Shown here: piece after piece, positions 1 to 7,562 of the stretch
Position numbering within the stretch: the stretch's first letter is position 1
Layout: each line of letters begins with the position of its first letter
Assembly (NCBI GenBank): GCA_046704525.1
Contig: JBJKRS010000056.1
Span: 1-34,728 of the forward strand
Direction: 5' to 3'
Length of the DNA stretch: 34,728 bases
DNA from: GCA-965745 sp046704525
GTDB lineage: Archaea; Thermoplasmatota; Thermoplasmata; Thermoplasmatales; Thermoplasmataceae
The notes under the pieces: generated by a model
Databases searched by the model: none
What the model saw: the letters and a program-made list of their open reading frames with translations, nothing else
Told to the model about the DNA's origin: nothing
Translations under genes and position numbers: made by a program

Positions 1-338
1 CCTATGAGGAGCGTCGCAACTGCGAGCTCAAAGCTGGCCGGGAACCTCTGTGCGATCATGTAGTCGATTGAATGGTAGTGTATGTATGAGTACCCGAGGT
101 TGCCGTGCAGCAAGTTTACTATATAAATATAGAATTGAACATAAAGCGGTTTGTTTAAACCAAGTTCGTTCTCTGCCACTGCCAGGGTGTTCTTTGAAAT
201 GTTCTCAGGTCCAATTATGACATATACAGGATTACCTGGAACGACATGTGACAGGATGAATGTTATCACTAATACTCCAAAAATGGTGGGAATTAGGGAT
301 AAAGACCTTAGTAATAAAAATCTACTAAAGGGCCTCAT
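1..338 (-). CDS. Oligopeptide ABC transporter permease, DppB type (partial, 3' end outside window)
   Basis: The first 112 codons of a membrane permease are visible before the gene runs off the left edge. The protein would form one of the two channel subunits of a family-5 peptide importer in the cytoplasmic membrane. The N-terminus carries a hydrophobic helix (about residues 8-30), followed by a VVPGNP motif and an outward loop (GPENISKNTLAVAENELGL) that are typical of DppB/OppB proteins. The downstream part resembles the family's usual continuation (NKPLYVQFY, LHGNLGYSY). The ATG at 336-338 lies 7 bases after the stop of the binding-protein gene, so the two are almost certainly one operon. 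DppC and ATPase genes would be expected just outside the window. Confidence 0.9.
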   Translation of the reverse strand, partial: MRPFSRFLLLRSLSLIPTIFGVLVITFILSHVVPGNPVYVIIGPENISKNTLAVAENELGLNKPLYVQFYIYIVNLLHGNLGYSYIHYHSIDYMIAQRFPASFELAVATLLI

Positions 339-345
339 AATTCCA

Positions 346-1983
346 CTAACTCAAACTCGTCTGGTTGAAGAATATATCAAACTTCGGATATATCAGCAAA
401 CCGTGGACGTTGGATGTCATGGGTATGACATTCTGTTCGTTGAACAGGGGTACTTCCACTGCCTGGGCTGCGATTATGTTCTGTGCGTTTACGTAGAGCG
501 CGTCTCTCTGCGCAGCGTTAAGCGTCTGTCCCGCAGTAACGAGATCTTTGCTCACGGTTGAGTTGTTGAAGTAGTTGTAGTTGCCGTATATTCCTAGGTT
601 TGCACTGTTGAACAGCGGCCTCAGACCATCATCCGGAGTTGCCAGAAGGTTCACCCAGCCATCAAAAAACATGGGCATGTGACCCAGTCCGTTGGTTGCG
701 TAGAACGTTCCTGAAATCTCAGGCTTCAAGTTCACGGTTATGTTCAGTTTGGCAAGTTCGCTCTGCACCATTGTAGCTACAGCACCTCCAACTGGATCCC
801 CGGACACGTAGTAGAAGGTGGTAGACCACGCTCCAGTGCTTGAGTCATAGGAGATGTTCTTTTTCTGACTCTCCAGGAATGTGCTCGCTTGGTTCAGGTA
901 GTACTTTGCCATGGTCATGTTGTATGTGTAGTTCTTGAATGCCGGAGTGTAAGCCTCGATCGTTGGGGACATTGCACTCTTTATTGTGACTCCGTATCCG
1001 AACAGGGAGTACTGTGTGATTGCCGTAGTGTTCAGTGCGTATTCCATGGCCTTCCTTACTGAGAGGTTGTTGAATGGTGTTACGTTCTCGTCAAGTCCAA
1101 CATAGTACTCAGAGGATGTAGGACCAGCCTTCACCTTGACACCGCTGTAGTTCTTGACAGTGCTCATCTGCTGAAGCGGTATGTTCAGGGCTAGATTGAC
1201 AGAGCCTTCCTGAAGGAGAGTCTGCTGTGTAGCCGGACTGTTTACCACATCATAGATGACCTTCTGAACCTGCGGCTTTGGACCCCAGAAATGCGGATTG
1301 GCCACCAGAACTATCTTGGTCTGGTTATAACTGGAAAGCTCATACGGTCCAGTGCCCATTGCATGATCAGACATCCAGCTGTTTGTCGAGTTGACTTTCA
1401 CTCCACCGTGTGCATTGACATACAATGGATCAGTGATGCCGGTAACCCAGAGCTGGAAAAGATCAAGGAACCACGGATATGGTGCGGATGGAACAAGCAT
1501 GACCTTGTACTTTCCAAGGACGTGAATGCCTGATGTGTTAAGGAACTGCCTTACGTGGAACGCAGGTCCCTGGTTCATTGTGATGACCCTGTCCAGTGAG
1601 AACTGAACGACTGATGCGTTGAAGGGGTCTCCGTTCGAGAATGTTACATTCTGCCTGAGGTTGAAGGTAACAGAACCATTAGTTGCCACTGTCCAACTGG
1701 TTGCAAGACCGGGAACTGGGTTCAAAGAGCCGACTGTTTGCCCGTTAAAAGTTGTCGTACCGTAGTCTATCAGCGTGTTGTAAATCTGATCCGGGAAGAG
1801 CACCGATGCAGTATCGAATGCCACGGCGGGATCAATTGATGACGGAGTGGCCGAACTGGCCACAACTATGGTCGGAACTGAGGTGGGCGTGTTGTGTAAC
1901 CTGCTGTTGATGACCGTATAACCGGACACAACAACAATAACCACGATTATAACCGAAATGGCTATTTTCGCATTTCGTTCCAT
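346..1983 (-). CDS. Peptide/oligopeptide ABC transporter substrate-binding protein, family 5
   Basis: This is the extracellular receptor of a peptide-type ABC importer, tethered by an uncleaved or lipobox-free N-terminal helix (about residues 6-25, rich in I and V). The body carries SBP_bac_5 hallmarks: an early ATPSSIDPAVAFD segment, VPGLATSWTV, the GTGPYEL turn followed by ILVANPHFWG-like residues, and NLSVRKAMEYALN. Length is 545 residues, normal for the family. Many N-x-S/T sequons suggest a surface-exposed glycoprotein. Start choice: an ATG at 1993-1995 is also in frame, but a TATA-like element centred near 2011 lies 28 bases before the second ATG (1981-1983), which fits a leaderless transcript starting there. 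The permease gene follows 7 bases downstream. The substrate cannot be read from sequence; peptides or oligosaccharides are both possible. Confidence 0.9.
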   Translation of the reverse strand: MERNAKIAISVIIVVIVVVSGYTVINSRLHNTPTSVPTIVVASSATPSSIDPAVAFDTASVLFPDQIYNTLIDYGTTTFNGQTVGSLNPVPGLATSWTVATNGSVTFNLRQNVTFSNGDPFNASVVQFSLDRVITMNQGPAFHVRQFLNTSGIHVLGKYKVMLVPSAPYPWFLDLFQLWVTGITDPLYVNAHGGVKVNSTNSWMSDHAMGTGPYELSSYNQTKIVLVANPHFWGPKPQVQKVIYDVVNSPATQQTLLQEGSVNLALNIPLQQMSTVKNYSGVKVKAGPTSSEYYVGLDENVTPFNNLSVRKAMEYALNTTAITQYSLFGYGVTIKSAMSPTIEAYTPAFKNYTYNMTMAKYYLNQASTFLESQKKNISYDSSTGAWSTTFYYVSGDPVGGAVATMVQSELAKLNITVNLKPEISGTFYATNGLGHMPMFFDGWVNLLATPDDGLRPLFNSANLGIYGNYNYFNNSTVSKDLVTAGQTLNAAQRDALYVNAQNIIAAQAVEVPLFNEQNVIPMTSNVHGLLIYPKFDIFFNQTSLS

Positions 1984-2477
1984 GCTAGCACGCATCTATA
2001 CCCTTTTATTTAAAACTTTGTAGGTCACAATATTGATGCTGGATAAGACTTTAATATTATTATATTACTAATGTTAACGTATTAATTTACAAATTTGGAG
2101 AATGTAATAGTTGATTAATTTGCCATAATTAATAGTTCAAGATTTACAGAACGCTTAGAGCTTTTTTTTACTCCATTTACTATGCGTGTATTGCCATTGC
2201 ACACTACTGGATTCATAGATTTAAGTTGCTTTTGAAGTATTAGAATATATTCAATCTTGCACCTTTTCCATTACACAGAAGCTAATCTATGGCAAAATAG
2301 GAGAATTACAATCTTGAAGAGTAAATAGCACTGATCCCCTAATCACAGGGTTGAACAGTTATCTTATTATATTCGAACCACACACTAATTCAAAGTAGGG
2401 GCGTAAAATAAAAAATGGAAATTTGTATTACCTGCAGATGGTTGGACGTTCTCGTTCCCTCCATGAAACACCATAGA
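1984..2477. other. AT-rich intergenic region with the binding-protein promoter
   Basis: About 490 bases without a credible gene. The left end carries the minus-strand TATA-like box for the binding-protein gene (about 2007-2015, TTTTAAATA read on the minus strand). The rest is strongly AT-rich with short T and A runs. I found no tRNA, no repeat array and no long open frame. The right end is the 3' flank of the small membrane-protein gene, and its T-rich runs may end that transcript. Confidence 0.6.
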
Positions 2478-2705
2478 TCAGGAATGCTTCCAATTCTCAG
2501 TTAGACCCCACAGAACCCACACTAACCCGATCACAAGCCCCGTGACCATCAGACTTACGATTGTGACAATAATGTTCTGGAAAAGGCTGAACGACTGCGA
2601 CCAGAACAGTGCGTACACAAGAATGAACACTGCCCAGATTATCACTCCGAGGATCGACGCAGCAACAAGCCCACGTCCCACCTGGCTCTTATTCATTTGC
2701 TCCAT
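2478..2705 (-). CDS. Small two-helix membrane protein, paralog of the protein at 4220-4483
   Basis: A 75-residue protein of unknown function. It has a short polar N-terminus, two hydrophobic segments (the first with AVFILVYALFW, the second with LMVTGLVIGLVWVLWG), a central SFSLFQNIIV connector and a short charged tail. The paralog at 4220-4483 shares 35 of 48 residues over the core, counted by eye, so both frames are under protein-level selection. Start choice: the frame is open to 2735, but the ATG at 2703-2705 has a GGTGG element 5-10 bases upstream; the next in-frame ATG is at 2694-2696. The gene lies upstream of, and on the same strand as, the complete binding-protein gene, but more than 480 bases away. 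It also abuts a decayed binding-protein gene in the opposite direction. I do not recognise a named family. Confidence 0.7.
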   Translation of the reverse strand: MEQMNKSQVGRGLVAASILGVIIWAVFILVYALFWSQSFSLFQNIIVTIVSLMVTGLVIGLVWVLWGLTENWKHS

Positions 2706-2799
2706 ACTAACCACCAGCATGCCGGAAAATCGCACCTACCCTCCAGTTAGCGAATTCTGGCTTTCAATCGTATCATGCAATAACCAAGCTATAAGGAAT

Positions 2800-4127
2800 G
2801 TTCCTTACAGGTATGCCAGTTCTAGCTGGCTCGCAGCAAACGATGCGGGACTGAGCTGGACCCCGCCAGGATTCAGGGCGTACAAGGCGCATGCAAGCCA
2901 GACAGATTACTTCACATATCCACAGTACCATATCCTGTCTGACGGGCCTTACAAGCTCTCATACACAGTGCCGGGAACAGAAGTGGTCCTAGTCAAGAAC
3001 ACAAACTACAACCCGCCTGCATACGGAATGCCCAAGGCAAAGATAGACCAGGTTGACCTCAAGTACATATCTGCACCGAGCACGACCTACCTGAATCTGA
3101 AGTCCGGTGCTGCGCAGATCTCGACGATTCCAACCGACTCTTGGAATGAAGTCAACAGCCTGGTAAACGCCGGTGTAGCGAAAGCATATTCCTTCCCAAC
3201 TCCGGATGTGTTCTTCTACAAATTCAACACACAGGTGAACACCACTGGAACACAGGGGCTTGGAGATTCTGGCGTGAACATGCCAGCTGATCTGTACACC
3301 AGTGAGCATGTCAGAAGGGCATTTGCGTACGCATACAACTACACATACTTACTTGACTACCAGGTCGGTAACAAAGTGTTTGGTGCAACATTCGCACAGA
3401 ACTACTCAGTGATGAAGAGCGTTGCACAGGTCCCATATTTCGATCTTGCAATTGCAAAACAGAACTGGAACGCTTTCGTCAATGGATCTGAGGACCACAA
3501 TGCCAGTGTTTCATGGAACTCAGGAACTTCTTCGTTCCAGTATGCGGGGCACAACCTGAACATACCAATATTCGTTCAGAGTGCTGACCCCGTTGATCTC
3601 GAAGGAGCAACCACATGGGCCAATGCAATGCAGCAGGTGATAACTGGCTCAACCATCAAGGTGCTGACTCTGCCATTCACGCAGATCATAGGAGAAAGTG
3701 CAGTTGTAGGCAAGAACCCGCTTACCATATTCTGGTACGGTCTCGCGCCAGCATACGCATACCCGACTGACTCCGTGGGTGGTTCAGAGATGCCTGTAAG
3801 CACGGGACATCTTGGAGGGGACAACCTAACACCGGCATGGTTCAGTTCCAGCCACAACTCACTCCACAACTCCACTCAGGCAGCACAGCTTCAGCAGCTT
3901 ATATACTGGTATCAGAACGCAACGAGCACGTTCAACACGAACGCCGCTAGAGCTACTTCCACAAGATAAACGAGCAGTTTGTCAACCTGACGCTGATCGT
4001 TTACTCAGAACAGGTGTTCCAGTACCACATCCTCAGCACAAAGCTGAGCCAGAATGTAGTGGTTCCATACGAGGAGAATGGGCTCTTGGGCAACGACATG
4101 TACTATAACTTCTTCTCATACCCATAA
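2800..4127 (+). pseudogene. Decayed family-5 ABC substrate-binding protein gene (5' truncated, frameshifted)
   Basis: The plus frame from about 2805 encodes the C-terminal two thirds of an SBP_bac_5 protein: a SDGPYKLSY turn, EVVLVKNTNYNPP, VRRAFAYAYNYTYLL, and a C-terminal ATSTFNTNAA. There is no signal peptide or N-terminal lobe: upstream the frame runs into the antisense of the small membrane-protein gene. Near 3945-3958 the frame breaks. The ORF stops at 3967-3969, but the frame one base back continues as SYFHKINEQFVNLTLIVYS to a stop at 4125-4127 with a typical family C-terminus, so one base appears to be missing. It differs clearly from the intact binding protein at 346-1983, so it is a divergent second receptor, not a copy. 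Long stretches remain free of stops, so the decay looks recent, or the frameshift is an assembly error on top of a real 5' truncation. Confidence 0.8.
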
Positions 4128-4144
4128 TTTTTTGACTTACCAAA

Positions 4145-4175
4145 TTTTTTTATTTTTTATTTAAAATTTTTATTT
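4145..4175 (+). terminator. T-rich tract, archaeal-type terminator candidate
   Basis: Just after the stop of the decayed binding-protein gene come several T runs on the plus strand (five to seven T each), without an obvious GC-rich hairpin. Archaeal RNA polymerase commonly terminates on such U-rich tracts. The same bases, read as A-rich on the other strand, lie downstream of the small gene at 4220-4483. Confidence 0.45.
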
Positions 4176-4219
4176 GTTGGATATTCAGTTTGGAGTAAAG
4201 TTCCCGTGAGTTGATAACA

Positions 4220-4483
4220 CTACTTTTTCCAAGTATCAGGCGGTCCCCATACAACCCAGATGAGACCTATGACAAGCCCCGTTATGATCAGCCTTACTAT
4301 CGCGACTATTATGTTCTGGAAAATAGTGAATGATACCGACCAGAATAATGCGTACAACAGTATGAACAAGGCCCAGGCTATAATGCCAACTATTGAGACA
4401 ACAATAAGTCTGATTTTTGGCCTGACGGCCTTTCCATTTCCATCACTCTCTTCAGCCGAAGTATCCTCTTGAGTGGAATCCAC
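4220..4483 (-). CDS. Small two-helix membrane protein, paralog of the protein at 2478-2705
   Basis: An 87-residue protein of unknown function. A hydrophilic acidic N-terminus (about 20 residues, TSAEESDGNGK) precedes two hydrophobic helices with the core IIAWALFILLYALFW and LIITGLVIGLIWVVWG, joined by the conserved SFTIFQNIIV segment, and then a DTWKK end. The core matches the paralog in 35 of 48 residues. The first codon is GTG (4481-4483); no in-frame ATG occurs before the first helix, and the frame upstream offers no better start. The two copies lie in the same orientation about 1.5 kb apart, on either side of the decayed binding-protein gene, which runs the other way. Function cannot be assigned; a role as a small accessory subunit in the membrane is possible. 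Confidence 0.7.
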   Translation of the reverse strand: MDSTQEDTSAEESDGNGKAVRPKIRLIVVSIVGIIAWALFILLYALFWSVSFTIFQNIIVAIVRLIITGLVIGLIWVVWGPPDTWKK

Positions 4484-4736
4484 CCATACTTCCCGCTGGT
4501 AGGTCTCCCAAGTACTCAGGCAGAAAGAGAGACCAAGATATACCAGCCCTGATGGAACTTGAGGGCATCTAATCGTTGGTTGGATTTGCCAGAATTACAA
4601 TAGCCATGCGTCACCTAGAGGGCATATCCAAGGGTTTTGATAAACATTGACAGTATTTGGAACATGTTTAAAGCTTCTAATCACCGCAGCATTTTGCCGG
4701 AGGCTACAGTTAATAGCATTAAAGAAGTGCGTACCT

Positions 4737-5534
4737 ATGCCTGAGGTTAAGACAGCTTTTGTAACAGGTGGCGCAGAAGGCATTGGAGCATGCATCGTTG
4801 ACTCCCTCTGCAGGAAAGGGTACGTAGTTGTGTTCTGCGACATAGATGATGCAAAGGGAAAGGAAAGAGAAACGATCTTGGAAAATAATGGATTTCAAGC
4901 TTCGTTCATAGGAGGGGACGTTTCTTCCCCAGATGATATGAGGAAGATATCTTCAGAAATCAAAAGAATGCACGGTTCTCTGGATATACTCGTCAACAAT
5001 GCTGGAATTGCTGATCCTGCAATGGATTTTCCTTCAGAGGATGTTTCAGCCTGGAACAGAGTCATCTCAACAAACCTCTCTGGCATATTCTATTCAGTAA
5101 ACAGCCTCGTAAACATTATGCCGGAGGGATCTTCAATTGTCAATATAGCCTCAACTAGAGCATTTCAATCTGAAAAGAACACGCTTGCCTACTCTGCATC
5201 CAAAGGTGGGATTGTGGCTCTGACACATTCACTTGCAGTCACGCTTTCCTCGCGAAGAATAAGGGTTAATTGCATTTCACCGGGCTGGATAGACACTTCG
5301 TCATGGAAGATCCCCCCTCAGGATTCCCCACTAGAAAAGATCGACCACCTTCAGCATCCATCTGGTAGGGCAGGAGTTCCCATAGATGTGGCAAACATTG
5401 TTGCTTTTCTTTGCAGCAGTGATGGAGAGTGGATCAACGGAGAGAACATTATGGTTGACGGTGGGATGTCAAAGCGTATGATCTACTTCGACGAGGATGT
5501 ACTTGAAGAGATAAGAGGCTTCAAGGGGTTGTAG
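4737..5534 (+). CDS. Short-chain dehydrogenase/reductase (classical SDR)
   Basis: A cytosolic NAD(P)-dependent oxidoreductase of 265 residues, the usual classical SDR size. It shows the dinucleotide-binding TGGAEGIG motif near the N-terminus, an acidic residue after the second strand (CDID, favouring NAD over NADP), the structural NNAG motif, and the catalytic YSASK. The family signature SPGWIDT follows, and WINGENIMVDGG lies near the C-terminus. The frame is open from 4647, but the homologous region begins at the ATG at 4737 (MPEVKTAFVTGG), and an AT-rich element near 4710-4720 fits a leaderless start there. Sugar, polyol or 3-oxoacyl substrates are all compatible. It stands alone between the small membrane-protein gene and tRNA-Arg, so context does not narrow the substrate. 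Confidence 0.85.
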   Translation: MPEVKTAFVTGGAEGIGACIVDSLCRKGYVVVFCDIDDAKGKERETILENNGFQASFIGGDVSSPDDMRKISSEIKRMHGSLDILVNNAGIADPAMDFPSEDVSAWNRVISTNLSGIFYSVNSLVNIMPEGSSIVNIASTRAFQSEKNTLAYSASKGGIVALTHSLAVTLSSRRIRVNCISPGWIDTSSWKIPPQDSPLEKIDHLQHPSGRAGVPIDVANIVAFLCSSDGEWINGENIMVDGGMSKRMIYFDEDVLEEIRGFKGL

Positions 5535-5647
5535 ATAGAGTAGCAAATTGTCAATGACCTTTTCAGGTGCATTGAATATTCCTGAGTTTACTGCACCCTT
5601 GAATTCCAATGGATTTTGTAGTCTCGCCCCAGCACTATGTAGAAAAA

Positions 5648-5721
5648 TGCCCGGGCCGGGATTCGAACCCGGGTCTGAGGCTCCGCAGGCCTCCAGGATG
5701 TCCAGACTACCCCACTCGGGC
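5648..5721 (-). tRNA. tRNA-Arg (anticodon GCG)
   Basis: A 74-nt cloverleaf on the minus strand without an intron or encoded CCA. The acceptor stem starts GCCCGAG and ends CCCGGGC plus discriminator A. The D-arm has A14, G15, G18, G19 and A21. The anticodon stem GAGGC/GCCTC closes the loop CTGCGGA, giving anticodon GCG at 5684-5686, which reads CGC and CGU. The T-arm is CCGGG-TTCGAAT-CCCGG. A20, C35 and G36 agree with arginine identity. Pair 6-67 is A-C and 13-22 is U-U, so two positions are mismatched. A T run follows the 3' end, and a TATA-like AT-rich element lies about 36 bases upstream of the 5' end, near 5757. Confidence 0.93.
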
Positions 5722-5887
5722 ATAATTTCCTGCCTTGTCCCATGCAGTATTAGGAAATATATTCAAGTTTGCAGGAACCAGGTTGGTATGGAGCACTATA
5801 TTTAAGCTGTATTTCAAGGCTGACAAAGTGCGGGTTGAATTTTATATCTGAGTAACCAATTCTCCAACTGGAAGGTCTGATTTACAA

Positions 5888-6205
5888 ATGGCAAAGGAAC
5901 CGGGGGCCAGGAAAACTATATTCGTTGCACCTACCAACATTGTTACAGTAGTTGGAGACAAGAAGAATTCATTCGGACTGGACGAGGATGAGAGAGCCGT
6001 AATCCTATATGTCAGGGACCATGGGGGCATAGTGCCAGAGGCGAGGGTGAAAACAGAAGTGAAGACCTCCTCAGACATCAGTGAGTGCATAGAGAACCTT
6101 GTAAGGTACAATTACGCCAAGCTTGACAGGAACAAGGTCATTCTTACCAATAACGGAGAATATGTTGCCCAGGCATTCAGGATGGAACACATAAGCTACA
6201 AGTGA
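5888..6205 (+). CDS. Small winged-helix-like protein of unknown function
   Basis: A 105-residue soluble protein. After a basic N-terminus and a beta-rich segment (about residues 10-25), the region from residue 31 to 95 has the pattern of a winged helix: an EDERAVILYVRDHGG helix, a short turn, a helix with SDISECIENLVRYNYAKLD, then a hairpin ending in KVILTNNGEYVAQAF. The last part resembles the wing of archaeal HTH proteins. This is recognition by pattern only. Start: ATG 5888 has GAAGGTCTGAT 8-18 bases upstream and a TATA-like TTTATAT at 5841-5847, giving a short leader. It stands alone, upstream of an MFS gene 81 bases away with its own promoter. It may be a transcription regulator, but its target is not visible. 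Confidence 0.7.
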   Translation: MAKEPGARKTIFVAPTNIVTVVGDKKNSFGLDEDERAVILYVRDHGGIVPEARVKTEVKTSSDISECIENLVRYNYAKLDRNKVILTNNGEYVAQAFRMEHISYK

Positions 6206-6258
6206 GCAATTCCTCAAGATAGCAGCGGTCATTTGTCCAGACTGCACTATACTGATTC

Positions 6259-6265
6259 TTAAATA
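6259..6265 (+). promoter_or_regulatory. TATA-like box for the MFS gene
   Basis: TTAAATA is centred 25 bases before the ATG at 6287, the distance expected if transcription starts at the start codon. No ribosome-binding site precedes this ATG, which supports a leaderless mRNA. Confidence 0.5.
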
Positions 6266-6286
6266 CAGATTTTAACTTCACTGCCA

Positions 6287-7558
6287 ATGAGAAAGGAGAT
6301 CAGAGCCCTTGGCTTCACATCAATGGCACATCTCGTCAATGACGGGAATTTTCTGCTTTACCCTGTCCTCATAACCTACTACCAGGTCCTCCCCAACGTG
6401 CACCTCATAGCACTGGGCATTATGGCCGTTATTTACTATTCCATATCTGGTATCCTCAGTGCACCTGTCGGAGTTCTTGCAGACAAATATGACAAGGACG
6501 CACTGCTGATGGCGACGGGGATTGGCCTCCTAGGGGCGGCGATGTTCATTTTCGCCCTGCCATTCGTGTATCCCTCATACATATACTGGCTCCTGATCTC
6601 AGCAACAGTGGTACTGGGAGTGGGGCAGTCATTCTACCATCCCCTTGGGGCGAGCGTGATTTACCACACTTACGGCAGCGGCAGGGCACCTCCTGCCATG
6701 GGGCTGAATGGCAGCTTCGGGAGCATAGGCAGGTCCATGATGCCGTTCCTGATCACAGTTGTACTGATAGGGAGGATAGGGGGATTCTACAGTCTGACCA
6801 TAATTGCCCTGTACACAGTTGTTTCCGCTTCCATAATTTACGCAGGCCTATTCCCGTTCAAGAGAAGAGACTACCGGACATCCGCTGACCAGGATGAAGA
6901 CAACAGGACAGTTGGCGACAAGAAGGGCATGAGCCTCTACTTCGGAATGATCCTCACTATAACCATAGTAATATTTCTCAGGTCGATGTTCAACATTGCA
7001 GTAGTTACTTTCATGCCAACTTACATAAAGGGCCTGGTTGGATCTTCGGCCATCATGGGTACCGTTCTCAGCCTCACATTTATCCCGCCGATTCTGGGAC
7101 AGGTGTGGTTTGGAAAGCTCACGTCCAGGCTGGGTGGCAAGGTTACCGTGAGTATATCGACAGCCCTTTCTGCACTGATCTTCTTCATACTACTGCTCTT
7201 CGCTGGCCCGGTTCTCGCATACGGGCTAACAGCAGAGATTCTGTTTATTGGAGTCACCTTCGGTGCCTATGCATTCCTTACGTTCAGCGGTTTCCCGGTG
7301 CTCCTCGGATACGTCGGCCAGATAGTTCCCAAGACCCTGTCATCCAGGGCCAACGTGATGGTGTGGGGAATCGGCCAGACACTGGGAGGTGCCGTAGGAA
7401 TAGCATTTCTTGATATCATGATGTTCAAGGTTTCACTGGCCACCGGATTCTGGATAATGCTCATCTTTGCAGCGGTCTCTGTCGTGCTCATTCCGTTCCT
7501 GCCTTCGAAGAAGAAGGTTGAGCAGAGAATTTCAGGTCAAGCCCCAGAAGAGGCATAG
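6287..7558 (+). CDS. MFS transporter, fosmidomycin-resistance (Fsr)-like
   Basis: A 423-residue cytoplasmic-membrane carrier with about twelve hydrophobic segments in two halves, joined by a polar loop near residues 195-220 (KRRDYRTSADQDEDN). The N-terminal AHLVNDGNFLLYPVL matches the start of the Fsr branch of the major facilitator superfamily, and the first cytoplasmic loop has the MFS signature-like GVLADKYDKDALL. The AVGIAFLD region in helix eleven also fits. Fsr proteins are usually annotated as drug exporters, but the natural substrate is unknown. The gene is followed only 4 bases later by a BtuF-like binding protein on the same strand, so the two are probably co-transcribed and may handle one compound. 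Confidence 0.85.
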   Translation: MRKEIRALGFTSMAHLVNDGNFLLYPVLITYYQVLPNVHLIALGIMAVIYYSISGILSAPVGVLADKYDKDALLMATGIGLLGAAMFIFALPFVYPSYIYWLLISATVVLGVGQSFYHPLGASVIYHTYGSGRAPPAMGLNGSFGSIGRSMMPFLITVVLIGRIGGFYSLTIIALYTVVSASIIYAGLFPFKRRDYRTSADQDEDNRTVGDKKGMSLYFGMILTITIVIFLRSMFNIAVVTFMPTYIKGLVGSSAIMGTVLSLTFIPPILGQVWFGKLTSRLGGKVTVSISTALSALIFFILLLFAGPVLAYGLTAEILFIGVTFGAYAFLTFSGFPVLLGYVGQIVPKTLSSRANVMVWGIGQTLGGAVGIAFLDIMMFKVSLATGFWIMLIFAAVSVVLIPFLPSKKKVEQRISGQAPEEA

Positions 7559-7562
7559 AGGG

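Noticed and set aside
151..561. Plus-strand open frame of 136 codons
   Set aside because: It lies antisense to the permease and binding-protein genes, both of which match known families; no domain is seen in it.
5566..5597. Inverted repeat GGTGCA/TGCACC after the SDR gene
   Set aside because: Six-base arms with a 20-base loop and no T-run; too weak for a terminator or operator call.
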